A stretch of 42,095 nt of DNA from CAYRLZ01 sp964425275 (lineage in GTDB: Bacteria > Hydrothermota > Tepidihabitantia > Tepidihabitantales > JBDRVQ01). The notes under the pieces are model-generated. The model searched no databases. It was not told the origin of the DNA and saw only the letters and a list, made by a program, of their open reading frames with translations. Made by a program: the position numbers and the translations under genes. This document shows, in pieces, positions 1-7,337 of the stretch (position 1 is its first letter; each line of letters begins with the position of its first letter). The stretch covers positions 1 to 42,095 of the forward strand of contig CAYRLZ010000072.1 in NCBI GenBank assembly GCA_964425275.1, written 5' to 3'.

Positions 1-78
1 AATGGGGATATGGTAAAAGAAAAGCGCGGTGTTGACCTTTTGAAATCTTTGACTATGATTTTAGGAAAGAAGGGATGA
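1..78 (+). CDS. 3' end of an unidentified gene (partial)
   Basis: Frame 1 is open from the window edge to a TGA at 76-78 and would give the last 25 residues of a protein, ending in L-G-K-K-G. The composition (charged, with an amphipathic helix-like stretch) is protein-like, but 25 codons is too short to prove coding or assign a family. It runs in the same direction as the carboxypeptidase gene that follows. Confidence 0.3.
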   Translation, partial: NGDMVKEKRGVDLLKSLTMILGKKG

Positions 79-87
79 AAGCAACAC

Positions 88-114
88 TTGATTTTTTGAG
101 TTTTATAGTATAAT
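88..114 (+). promoter_or_regulatory. probable promoter of the carboxypeptidase gene
   Basis: A TTGATT (88-93) and a perfect TATAAT (109-114) are separated by 15 bp, one shorter than the usual 16 here. Transcription would start near 121, giving a leader of about 100 nt before the chosen ATG at 222. Confidence 0.45.
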
Positions 115-221
115 TTAATTAAGTTATGGACTTTGAAAGTATAAGAAGAAAGAAGGGGGAAGCCCCTTATAAAACTTCCCCAAAAAGTGATGTTGAACCA
201 AAAAAATTAAACGGAGGAAAT

Positions 222-2105
222 ATGAGGTACCTTCTTTCCGCTATCTTCTCTTCACTCCTCATATTTTCTTTAGCGCTAGGGGAGGAGAAGATGGAAGCAA
301 GGGTTTATTTTCAAACCGCTGACGAACTCTTTGCCAAATTGGGCGACTTCTTTTCTGACTTAGACATTGCGACCGGTGGCGAAACAGAAACCGGCGAATC
401 TTATATCGTAATCATCACAACCGAAGAAGAGTTAAATACGATAAAAGAGAAAGGTCTGAGGGTCGAGATAACCTATCCGGATATTAAAGAAAAGTTTCGT
501 CTGATGACCGGGGTTGACCCGAATAATCCAGAACTTTTAAGGGACTTCGGTTATTACTTCACCTATTGGGAGATGATTGATACCTTGAACCGATTGAAGG
601 CCAATTATCCAAGTGTCTGCTCCCTTATGAACATTGGGGTTTCCCATCAAGGAAGACCGCTCTGGACCTTAAAAATCTCGGATAATCCAACGGTTGACGA
701 ATCAGAGCCGGCGGTTTATATTAATGGTGCCACCCATGCCCGGGAGCCTCTCGGAACCCATTGCTGTATTGATTTCGCCTCCTGGATTTTAACGAATTAT
801 GGACTGGACAGCACAATCACTTGGCTTGTTAACAATCGGGAGATATATATAACACCAGTGATGAACCCGGATGGCTATGTCTATAATTCCGATTCCGGAG
901 GGGCCTCCGCTAATTGGCGAAAAAACAGAAGAATAATTCAATCCCCTTATGTTGGTGTTGACTTAAACCGGAATTACGGTTATAAATGGGCTTATGATAA
1001 TTCTGGTTCAAGCGGTAGTCCATCTTCTGAGACCTATCGTGGTCCTTCCCGATTTTCCGAGCCCGAGACAAGGGTAGTAAGGGATTTTATGCTTGCCCAG
1101 AAAATAAGAACCCAAATGGATTATCATACCTATGGACAATACAATATATATTCTTGGGGGTACGCATCGGTAACACCGCCGGATGAGATTACACTTCGTG
1201 AGATGGTTGATACCTTTCGGATGTATAACCAATATCCGGCTTCCCGAACCGGACAGATTTCTCGTGTCCTTTATACCGCAAATGGTGTCAGCACGGATTG
1301 GGAATATGCCGATACCCTCTGGGAGGGAAATAGAAAGTTTGTCACCTATGCCTTCACGATTGAAATGGGGACTACCGATTTCTGGTATGGCTGGAATAAC
1401 CCCTCTTATGTTGATAATGAGTGCCGGTTAAATCGGAACAATAATTTCTACCTAACCCGACTGGCCGGTGTCTTCTTTGAGCCCGCCGGAGTTATTATCA
1501 ATGATACCTTACAGGGGAATAGAAGTGGTAAATTGGACCCAGGAGAAGATGCCTATGTCTGGTTTAAATTTAGGAACCGGGCAGTTCACTCATTGGATTC
1601 AGCTTATTCCATCTCATTCGTTGTCCGTTCTTTGGACCCACGGGTTATCTTGGTTGACAGCACCTTCTCTATGCCCGTCATTAGAAGAAAAGAGGAGGCT
1701 AATTCTCGTGCCGCAATGTTGAGAATCTCCGCAACCCGGGATATACCACCTGGGACAATTGTCAGGTTAAAGATGATAATCTCCTATCTGAATGATGAAC
1801 TGGCGATGAGCCAGCCGATAGACTATCAAATAACGATTGGTAATATTGTATCAATAACTGAGGGAGAAAACAAAAGACCTTTCTCACCGATTCCCAATCC
1901 CTCCCGAGGTCACCTAAATAGACTATTTAATTACCTATCCGGTGAAGATATAACCTTAAAGATTCTTGGCGCTGATGGTCGGACTCTAAGAGAGGTTAAA
2001 GGAAAAGATACCGCTCAAGACCTAATCCTAAAAGAAGGTATCTATTTTGTCGAAATCAAAAAGGGTAAAGAGAAGGAGATAAGGAAGTTAGTCGTTGTTA
2101 AATAA
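222..2105 (+). CDS. secreted M14 zinc carboxypeptidase with C-terminal sorting domain
   Basis: Predicted exported metallocarboxypeptidase that removes C-terminal residues from peptides outside the cytoplasm. The ATG at 222 is preceded by ACGGAGGAAAT and opens a signal peptide (short basic start, hydrophobic core ending A-L-G). An in-frame ATG at 126 would add 32 polar residues before the signal and is not preferred. The catalytic domain shows the family signature: zinc ligands H172 and E175 in T-H-A-R-E, third ligand H302 in D-Y-H-T-Y, substrate-binding N-W-R-K-N-R and D-L-N-R-N, and catalytic E381 in F-T-I-E-M-G. After about residue 430 come a beta-rich domain and a roughly 80-residue Por/T9SS-like tail (S-P-I-P-N-P-S-R-G, then G-I-Y-F-V-E, then a basic K-L-V-V end). 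That suggests outer-membrane secretion or surface anchoring. The 627-aa length fits an M14 enzyme with extra exported modules. The substrate is unknown. Confidence 0.9.
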   Translation: MRYLLSAIFSSLLIFSLALGEEKMEARVYFQTADELFAKLGDFFSDLDIATGGETETGESYIVIITTEEELNTIKEKGLRVEITYPDIKEKFRLMTGVDPNNPELLRDFGYYFTYWEMIDTLNRLKANYPSVCSLMNIGVSHQGRPLWTLKISDNPTVDESEPAVYINGATHAREPLGTHCCIDFASWILTNYGLDSTITWLVNNREIYITPVMNPDGYVYNSDSGGASANWRKNRRIIQSPYVGVDLNRNYGYKWAYDNSGSSGSPSSETYRGPSRFSEPETRVVRDFMLAQKIRTQMDYHTYGQYNIYSWGYASVTPPDEITLREMVDTFRMYNQYPASRTGQISRVLYTANGVSTDWEYADTLWEGNRKFVTYAFTIEMGTTDFWYGWNNPSYVDNECRLNRNNNFYLTRLAGVFFEPAGVIINDTLQGNRSGKLDPGEDAYVWFKFRNRAVHSLDSAYSISFVVRSLDPRVILVDSTFSMPVIRRKEEANSRAAMLRISATRDIPPGTIVRLKMIISYLNDELAMSQPIDYQITIGNIVSITEGENKRPFSPIPNPSRGHLNRLFNYLSGEDITLKILGADGRTLREVKGKDTAQDLILKEGIYFVEIKKGKEKEIRKLVVVK

Positions 2106-2136
2106 GATATAATTTACAAGCCGATAAGTAAGCGTT

Positions 2137-2532
2137 CTATTTATTTTGGGGCTTCACTGCTTCAAATGTACCTTCGGCGACCCTCCGGAAAAACCGCCGG
2201 TTCACGATGAGCATATTATAGAGCACAACGCGCAGCGATTTCGCCCGGGAGCGATAACCGGTTCTCTTTACTCTTTTTAGGATTTCATCAATATGGAGTG
2301 GTTTCTTTGCCCGTTTGAGAATACCCAGGGCTATGAGGCGCAGGCTCCTCTGTCCGCGTATTCGGGGGACCGGTCCTCGGGCTACTTTCCGGAGCGGCTT
2401 TCTGGATTCTAATTTAGTAATTTCCGCTTCGGTCAGACGAAGTTCCTTTTCCAGTCGGGCTTTCTGTTCCTTTAAGACTTGTAATCTAACTTCTTTTTCA
2501 ATTACTTCGGATATCGTTTTTGTTGTTTTCAT
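2137..2532 (-). CDS. small coiled-coil protein with HARE-type winged helix
   Basis: 131 aa. The first about 45 residues are a charged, Leu/Glu/Lys-rich helix, probably a coiled coil. Residues about 60-128 resemble the HARE-HTH (HB1/ASXL/restriction endonuclease) winged helix: a helix in K-P-L-H-I-D-E-I-L, a second helix, then the closing F-R-R-V-A-E-G-T-F-E-A strand pair. HARE-HTH domains are associated with DNA-interacting proteins, so a nucleoid or regulatory role is possible; no partner gene is adjacent. The mRNA appears leaderless: the ATG lies 6 nt after a perfect TATAAT and no ribosome-binding site is visible. It converges with the carboxypeptidase gene, leaving only 31 nt between the two stops. 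The domain call is by pattern only. Confidence 0.72.
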   Translation of the reverse strand: MKTTKTISEVIEKEVRLQVLKEQKARLEKELRLTEAEITKLESRKPLRKVARGPVPRIRGQRSLRLIALGILKRAKKPLHIDEILKRVKRTGYRSRAKSLRVVLYNMLIVNRRFFRRVAEGTFEAVKPQNK

Positions 2533-2538
2533 AGTTTT

Positions 2539-2566
2539 ATTATAGCAAACCTTTTTAGAAAGTCAA
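2539..2566 (-). promoter_or_regulatory. consensus promoter, leaderless start of HARE-HTH gene
   Basis: On the minus strand TTGACT (2566-2561), 16 bp, TATAAT (2544-2539), then 6 nt to the ATG at 2532. The expected transcription start falls at or beside the A of the ATG, leaving no room for a Shine-Dalgarno site. Confidence 0.75.
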
Positions 2567-2584
2567 GAAAAAATTCTCCTTTCG

Positions 2585-3613
2585 CTATTCAATTACTACT
2601 AACTTTCCTATTATTATCTTCTCTTTTCTCCTTAAATGATAGAAGTAGATACCAGGTTCAACCTTTCGGCCATATTTATTAGTTAGATTCCAGATAATTG
2701 GCGATGAGGAATTAGTAGCCGATAATTGGTTAATCACCTTTCCTTCGCTGTTATATATCGTAATCTCAACCGGTAGATTCTGGAGATTGGGTAAAGAGAA
2801 AATGGCAAAATTGGAGACCGGGTTGGGATAGACATTATGTTGGAGCTTGGAATAAGAGATTTCTTCAACCGCAACAAATTCATTTATCTTCTTTTTTGCC
2901 CCCTGATAGACGAATTTGTTAGAATCGGGCTGGAGATAATCGTCCTGGATGAAGACGATTACTTGGCAGTAATTAGGATCCCAATCGGTGGATAAGGTAA
3001 AATCCCGGGAAAGGGTTATTGTCTCGCCACCAGGAATTGTGACTACTTCTCCATTCCAATCTGGGAGATAATCTCTTGCGACATGATTGTGCCAGGCGTC
3101 GCCATTAGGTGCTGGGTAATAAATGCTATCTTCAATAATTACGAACTGGACTCTCCCGGTAATTGGGATTGATTGTTCGTTTGTAAAATTAGCGGTGGTT
3201 GTTCCAGAACGGGTTGTTGGGTTGTAGGTTCCACTAAGGGTGATGGCAATTGGAGCCTCTTGAGCCATCCGCGCCTCAATCTTTCCTTGCCATCCATAAT
3301 AACTCGTTCCAGCTCTTGTGCCATCGGCCCAGAGATAAGGGGTTACATAATACCAGCGTCCACCCGAATAATAAGGGGGTGGATAATAATACATTCGCTG
3401 GTGTGCTTCATAGCAGTAAAGGGGATAACCGGAACGGATATGCATCTCAATTGCCGCTACCCGGGTTGGGTATGTATTTACAATTCCATCCAGCACACTG
3501 CTGGCCGGAGAACAGGAGCCTCAAGTCTCTTGATATGGTCCCTCGGCCACCACTACCCTTTCTGCCCCGAAAAGGATAGAAGATAGGAGGGTAAAGAGAA
3601 AGATATACTTCAT
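2585..3613 (-). CDS. putative secreted selenoprotein, Omp28/thioredoxin-like, UxxC motif
   Basis: Read through one in-frame TGA (3523-3521, codon 31) this is a 342-aa exported protein. The ATG at 3613 has an AAGGAGGAACTT site and opens a signal peptide of about 17 residues. The TGA sits in E-G-P-Y-Q-E-T-[UGA]-G-S-C-S-P-A. This aligns residue for residue with the E-x-F-T-x-T-x-C-x-x-C core of Omp28-related, thioredoxin-like outer-membrane proteins, so the TGA replaces the first redox Cys and the product would have U-G-S-C. Downstream family features persist (H-N-H-V-A-R-D-Y-L-P-D near residue 180, beta-sandwich, then a T9SS-like tail with Y-P-N-P-V-S and G-I-Y-F-Y-H). The tail has no decay over 300 codons, which argues against a pseudogene. 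A hairpin fitting bacterial SECIS rules follows the TGA. It begins 31 nt after ssrA on the same strand with no promoter or terminator seen between. Alternatives: nonsense mutation, sequencing error, or another UGA reassignment. Confidence 0.72.
3484..3523 (-). promoter_or_regulatory. SECIS-like hairpin following in-frame UGA
   Basis: Directly after the TGA (3523-3521) the minus strand folds as UCC / GG-AU internal loop / CCAGC / loop AGUGU / GCUGG / GGA. The upper stem is 3504-3500 with 3494-3490; an inner A-U pair can close the loop to GUG. The apical loop begins 21-22 nt after the UGA and has a G in its first two positions. Bacterial SECIS elements require a loop 16-37 nt downstream with a G there. 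Folding was done by eye. Confidence 0.55.
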
Positions 3614-3644
3614 AAGTTCCTCCTTTTTGACTTCAAATAATCAA

Positions 3645-3994
3645 TGGAGGCGGCGGGAATTGAACCCGCGTCCGGAGAGTTCAAGACCTAAGTTCTACAT
3701 AGATAGTCAATTTATATCTTCTCGCCAACCCTTTCGCCAATTGACAGGCAAGGGTCAGCCAGTCCCAGAATTTCTTAAGTTATCACCTCTGAGACACCGG
3801 TGATAACCGCATCATCCTAATCGCACCCTTACCGGTCCCGGATGAAAAGACCGGAAGAGTTGGCTGTCTTTATGCAGCCAGTCTGTAGCCGCTGTTGGCA
3901 GCTGTCTTTTCTCTATCAATCTTTAATGAGGCGATAGAGAGCCTCACTATGCCCTTAGGCCTCTCAGTCACTCCGTCGAGCCCAGTTCGCCCCC
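3645..3994 (-). ncRNA. ssrA: tmRNA
   Basis: One-piece tmRNA of about 350 nt that rescues stalled ribosomes. The 5' end GGGGGCG pairs with CGCCTCC at the 3' end, with the third pair being G-U, the alanyl-tRNA synthetase identity element, followed by discriminator A at 3645. The 3' side shows the T arm GCGGG-TTCAATT-CCCGC. CCA is not encoded, since the next bases are TTG. The conserved 5' block AACTGGGCTCGACGG is present. The tag reading frame (3902-3870) encodes A-A-N-S-G-Y-R-L-A-A followed by TAA, with the usual L-A-A degradation signal but an unusual S-G-Y-R centre. The exact resume codon (GCT 3902 or GCC 3899) is uncertain. It has its own consensus promoter. Confidence 0.96.
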
Positions 3995-4003
3995 ACTATT
4001 AAA

Positions 4004-4031
4004 ATTATAGCCAAAAATTAAAAAAAGTCAA
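4004..4031 (-). promoter_or_regulatory. ssrA promoter
   Basis: TTGACT (4031-4026), 16 bp, TATAAT (4009-4004) on the minus strand, ending 9 nt before the mature tmRNA 5' end. It probably also serves the putative selenoprotein gene 31 nt beyond the tmRNA. Confidence 0.8.
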
Positions 4032-4061
4032 CCAAATCCAGAACATATAAATGTCGTTCTA

Positions 4062-4089
4062 TTGAAAAGAGAGGAATTTTCGTTATAAT
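4062..4089 (+). promoter_or_regulatory. lepB promoter, leaderless start
   Basis: TTGAAA (4062-4067), 16 bp, TATAAT (4084-4089), then 7 nt to the ATG at 4097. No ribosome-binding site is present. It diverges from the ssrA promoter only about 30 bp away. Confidence 0.75.
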
Positions 4090-4096
4090 TACCAGT

Positions 4097-4873
4097 ATGA
4101 AACAATTTCTTAAATCTTGGGGACCAGTTTTAATCTTTGTCGCGGTCATCCGTTCATTTATCGTTGAGGCATTTATGGTTCCCACTGGTTCAATGGAGAA
4201 TACAATTCTTATCGGTGACTTTATGCTGGTCTCTAAATTTAACTACGGGGTAAAACTTCCCTTCACCACTCGCACAATAATCCCCACCGGTGAGCCAAGG
4301 AGATATGATATCATTGTCTTTCGCTATCCCTTAGACCCAGACTCGCCCGAACCTAAAGAAAACTATATCCGAATATTCCCTAAATTCTTCCCCCTCCTGC
4401 CTCTTTACTGGTCAAAAGAAAAAAATTTTTTCCACTGGTATGCCCCAAGAAATTTCGTGAAACGTTGTGTTGCCTTAGAAGGTGAAACGGTTGAGGTGAG
4501 GGATAAGGTCTTGTATATCAATGGCCGACCCCAAAACGAACACTATATTATCCATAAAGACTACTGGATTTCTCCTGGATTAAAATCTAAGGAAAAATTC
4601 CAAGAACTCTGGGAAAAAGGTAGTCTCATCAATCAGATTGAAATCCGGGACAATTTTGGACCGGTGGTTGTGCCAAAGAATTGTGTCTTTGCTATGGGCG
4701 ACAACCGGGATAACTCATCGGATTCTCGTTTTTTTGGACCGCTTCCCAAAAAATATCTCAAAGGAAAACCACTCGTTATCTATTTCTCATCAGAGGCGGC
4801 ACCAAATCTTTTAAGAATCGCCCTCTCACCGAAGAGTATTAGATGGGATAGAATTGGTAGACTGGTGAGATAA
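4097..4873 (+). CDS. lepB: signal peptidase I
   Basis: Membrane-bound type I signal peptidase that cuts signal peptides from exported proteins, of which this window encodes many. 258 aa. An N-terminal hydrophobic segment is followed by the catalytic serine box P-T-G-S-M-E-N-T (S32), the lysine box F-V-K-R-C-V-A (K122, general base) and the conserved G-D-N-R-D-N-S-S-D-S-R-F-F-G box near the C terminus. Length and motif order are those of a complete S26A enzyme. The ATG lies 7 nt after a TATAAT, so the mRNA appears leaderless. A broken nitroreductase gene follows after 36 nt on the same strand. Confidence 0.96.
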   Translation: MKQFLKSWGPVLIFVAVIRSFIVEAFMVPTGSMENTILIGDFMLVSKFNYGVKLPFTTRTIIPTGEPRRYDIIVFRYPLDPDSPEPKENYIRIFPKFFPLLPLYWSKEKNFFHWYAPRNFVKRCVALEGETVEVRDKVLYINGRPQNEHYIIHKDYWISPGLKSKEKFQELWEKGSLINQIEIRDNFGPVVVPKNCVFAMGDNRDNSSDSRFFGPLPKKYLKGKPLVIYFSSEAAPNLLRIALSPKSIRWDRIGRLVR

Positions 4874-4909
4874 ATTAAAGATGCGGTTAAACCGCTACTG
4901 AGTCTCTTT

Positions 4910-5476
4910 ATGGATTTCTTTGAGGTGATAAATCGCCGCTATTCCTGTCGGAGTTTCTCTTCTCAGGAAGTAGAAGAGGAGAAATTATTCCAAGCACTGG
5001 AAGCCGCCCGTCTCGCCCCTTCCTGGCAGAATCGTCAACCCTGGCGATTCATTGTCGTCCGCAATAAAGAGAAGATTGCCCGGATTGCTCGCCTGCGACT
5101 TCTGCGACTAAATATCAATATCTTCCTTAAAGAGGCACCAGTAATTATTATCCTCTGCGGTAATCCTAAGGATTCGGGAACATAAGCCGGGCTTCCCTAC
5201 TTTCTTGTTGACTGCGCCATAGCGATGGAGCACTTTATCCTTGCCGCCACGGCTCTGGGATTGGGAACCTGTTGGATTGGAGTATTTGATGAAGAGCATA
5301 TAAAAGAAATCCTTTCGGTGCCAAAAGAGGTAAGGGTAGTTGCCTTAACCCCCGTTGGTTATCCCAAAGAGAAGAGAAGTATTCTTGACCAAACAATCAC
5401 CGCCTTCGCCCACATCCGCCCACGAAAGGAGTTACCCGAGATTGTCTTCTTTGAAGAATGGGGAAGGAAAATCTAA
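4910..5476 (+). pseudogene. nitroreductase-family gene interrupted by an in-frame TAA
   Basis: The two halves lie in one frame and together read as a complete FMN-dependent nitroreductase of about 188 aa, a cytoplasmic NAD(P)H oxidoreductase. The N-terminal half has R-R-Y-S-C-R-S-F and A-P-S-W-Q-N-R-Q-P-W-R-F. The C-terminal half has L-V-D-C-A-I-A-M-E-H and G-L-G-T-C-W-I-G. A single TAA at 5183-5185 (codon 92) separates G-N-P-K-D-S-G-T from A-G-L-P-Y-F. Lys AAA, Gln CAA or Glu GAA would become TAA by one substitution, so this is a recent nonsense mutation or a sequence error. No frame is lost. TAA cannot be read as selenocysteine. There is no clear ribosome-binding site before the ATG; it may depend on lepB transcription. 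Confidence 0.82.
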
Positions 5477-5480
5477 GGCA

Positions 5481-5508
5481 TTGACTTTTCTTATTTCTCA
5501 GGTAAGAT
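5481..5508 (+). promoter_or_regulatory. ino1-tmk promoter
   Basis: TTGACT (5481-5486), 16 bp, TAAGAT (5503-5508). The expected start near 5515 gives a leader of about 55 nt that includes the hairpin at 5540-5569. Confidence 0.65.
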
Positions 5509-5539
5509 GTTAGGATGAGAAAAGGCAAAAAGCCAGTGC

Positions 5540-5569
5540 TTAGTCCTTTAAGGAAAAGAGGAGGACTAA
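5540..5569 (+). promoter_or_regulatory. leader hairpin covering the ino1 ribosome-binding site
   Basis: Perfect 8-nt inverted repeat TTAGTCCT (5540-5547) and AGGACTAA (5562-5569), loop 14 nt. The 3' arm holds part of the AGAGGAGGA ribosome-binding site and ends directly at the ATG (5570), so the folded leader would hide the start region. Possible translational switch or RNA thermometer. Confidence 0.55.
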
Positions 5570-6646
5570 ATGGGTAAGATAAAAGTTGGAATTATTGGTA
5601 TTGGGAATTGCGCCTCCAGTTTAGTCCAAGGGGTTTATTATTATCGGAATGCCAAGGATGACGAACAAATTCCGGGAGTGATGCATACATCTTTGGGTGG
5701 CTATCATATCCGGGATATTGAATTCACCGTCGCCATTGATATTGACAAAAGAAAAGTGGGCAAGGATTTAGCTGAGGCAATCTTCACCTATCCGAATAAT
5801 ACCTATAAATTTTGCGATGTGCCCAAAACTGGAGTGAAAGTAATTCGGGGGATGACCCACGATGGACTTGGCTATTACCTCTCCCAGATTATTGAGAAGG
5901 CACCCGGACCAACCGCTGATATCACCCGGGCTTTAAGAGAAACGAAGACGGATATTGTGGTAAACTTCTTACCGGTCGGCAGTGAAGAGGCAACGAAGTG
6001 GTATGTGGAACATGCCTTAAAAGCCCACTGTGCCTTCATTAACTGTATACCAGTATTTATCGCCTCGGAAAAATATTGGCAGAGACGTTTTGCCGAAGCC
6101 AAATTACCGGTAATTGGTGATGATATAAAATCTCAGGTTGGCGCAACAATTCTCCATCGGGTCCTAGTTACCCTTTTCAATGAAAGAGGGGTGAAGTTAG
6201 AAAGGACTTCCCAGTTAAATGTTGGAGGAAATACTGATTTTCTTAATATGTTAGAACGCACCCGCCTTGCCTCCAAAAAGATTTCCAAGACGCAAGCGGT
6301 CACCTCCCTCTTACCATTTGAAATTGATAAGGATAATGTCTACATCGGACCTTCGGATTATGTTGCCTGGTTAAAAGACCGGAAATGGGCTTATATCCGG
6401 ATGGAAGGGAGAGCCTTTGGTGATGTGCCATTAAATATTGAATTGAAATTAGAGGTCTGGGATTCACCGAACTCCGCCGGTGTCGTAATTGATGCTATCC
6501 GCTGTGCCAAATTAGCCTTGGATAATAAACTTTCCGGTGCCTTAATTGAGCCGTCATCCTATTTTATGAAGAGCCCGCCGGTTCAATATCCCGACTATAT
6601 CTGTCGGGAAAAGGTGGAAAAGTTTATTAAAAAGTATGGGAAATAG
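5570..6646 (+). CDS. ino1: inositol-3-phosphate synthase (Ino1 type)
   Basis: Cytoplasmic NAD-dependent enzyme converting glucose 6-phosphate to inositol 1-phosphate (1L-myo), the first step towards inositol lipids or inositol-based solutes. 358 aa, the short prokaryotic form seen in actinobacteria and archaea. The N-terminal Rossmann motif reads G-I-I-G-I-G-N-C-A-S-S-L. The central part keeps the family's G-D-D-I-K-S-Q-V-G-A-T and N-V-G-G-N-T-D-F-L-N-M catalytic stretches, including Lys residues of the active site (K-S-Q). The ATG has AGAGGAGGA just upstream, partly inside a hairpin. It overlaps tmk by 11 nt, so the two are very probably co-transcribed. Inositol synthesis fits a thermophile or a bacterium making phosphatidylinositol-type lipids, but no downstream lipid gene is in the window. 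Confidence 0.93.
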   Translation: MGKIKVGIIGIGNCASSLVQGVYYYRNAKDDEQIPGVMHTSLGGYHIRDIEFTVAIDIDKRKVGKDLAEAIFTYPNNTYKFCDVPKTGVKVIRGMTHDGLGYYLSQIIEKAPGPTADITRALRETKTDIVVNFLPVGSEEATKWYVEHALKAHCAFINCIPVFIASEKYWQRRFAEAKLPVIGDDIKSQVGATILHRVLVTLFNERGVKLERTSQLNVGGNTDFLNMLERTRLASKKISKTQAVTSLLPFEIDKDNVYIGPSDYVAWLKDRKWAYIRMEGRAFGDVPLNIELKLEVWDSPNSAGVVIDAIRCAKLALDNKLSGALIEPSSYFMKSPPVQYPDYICREKVEKFIKKYGK

Positions 6647-7271
6647 AGGAGTGATTATCGCCTTTGAGGGAATTGAGGGCTCGGGAAAAACCACCCAAGC
6701 AAACCTGCTTTATAACTATTTAATTGAGAAGAAACTTCCCTGCCTCTTTCTCCGCGAACCGGGGGGCACAGAAATTGGTGAGAAGGTTCGAAAAATCCTT
6801 CTTGACCCAAGACTTAAAAATATGGACCCCCGAACCGAACTCTTTCTCTATTTAGCCAGCCGCTCCCAGTTAATTGCCGAGAAGTTAAAACCGGCCTTAA
6901 AGGAAGGCAAGATAATTATTCTTGACCGCTTCACTAACTCCTCCCTGGCTTATCAGGGTGGTGGAAGAAATTTAGGTGAGACAGTGGTGAGCCGTCTCAA
7001 TAAATTTGCCACCCAGAAGATAAAACCGGATTTAACCATCCTCCTTGACCTACCCCTAGAAAAAGGGATGGAAAGAAAAAGCCTTAACCTTGACCGCTTG
7101 GAAGGAGAAGAGAAGGAGTTCCATCAACGGGTACAGGCCACCTACCGGTATCTGGCAAAAAGGAAGGGAAAGAGGATTAAAATCTTTGATGGGACAAAGG
7201 ATAAAGAGGAACTCCATTTAGAGATTCGGACAAAGGTAATAGAATTTCTCAATCAGAAAGGGATATTATAA
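6636..7271 (+). CDS. tmk: thymidylate kinase
   Basis: Phosphorylates dTMP to dTDP with ATP in the cytoplasm, an essential step to dTTP. 211 aa, usual family length. Motifs: P-loop G-I-E-G-S-G-K-T-T near residue 10, the R-E-P-G-G-T substrate loop near residue 41, the D-R-F-T-N-S-S-L-A-Y-Q-G-G-G-R box (the usual D-R-Y with F for Y) near residue 93, and a C-terminal LID region rich in Arg and Lys. The ATG at 6636 lies inside the end of ino1 (11-nt overlap). A GTG at 6651 behind GAGGA is possible but would remove residues before the first beta strand. Translational coupling to ino1 is likely. Confidence 0.95.
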   Translation: MGNRGVIIAFEGIEGSGKTTQANLLYNYLIEKKLPCLFLREPGGTEIGEKVRKILLDPRLKNMDPRTELFLYLASRSQLIAEKLKPALKEGKIIILDRFTNSSLAYQGGGRNLGETVVSRLNKFATQKIKPDLTILLDLPLEKGMERKSLNLDRLEGEEKEFHQRVQATYRYLAKRKGKRIKIFDGTKDKEELHLEIRTKVIEFLNQKGIL

Positions 7272-7274
7272 AAA

Positions 7275-7318
7275 CTCTCGCAGGAGTTTGCTGATTAGCC
7301 AAAAATTCTGCGGGAGAG
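7275..7318 (+). other. stem-loop between tmk and the S41 protease gene
   Basis: CTCTCGCAGGA (7275-7285) pairs with TTCTGCGGGAGAG (7306-7318) over 11 bp with a 2-nt bulge and a 20-nt loop. There is no T-tract, so it is more likely an mRNA processing or stability element than a terminator. Confidence 0.4.
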
Positions 7319-7337
7319 AGAAATCTAAGGAGATAAT

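Noticed and set aside
126..221. Upstream ATG extending the carboxypeptidase by 32 residues
   Set aside because: The added residues are polar and would bury the signal peptide; the ATG at 222 has the ribosome-binding site.
2585..3496. A shorter 303-aa gene starting at GTG 3496 after the TGA
   Set aside because: There is no ribosome-binding site before it, it would lack a signal peptide although it ends in a sorting domain, and it would remove the redox motif.
3645..3670. A separate tRNA gene at the TTCAA-containing arm
   Set aside because: It is the tRNA-like 3' end of tmRNA; no anticodon arm is present.
5183..5185. Recoding of the stop in the nitroreductase
   Set aside because: TAA is not a selenocysteine codon and the position is not a conserved Cys in the family.
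5509..5569. Metabolite riboswitch in the ino1 leader
   Set aside because: At about 55 nt with a single hairpin it matches no riboswitch class I know; a simple occluding hairpin explains what is seen.
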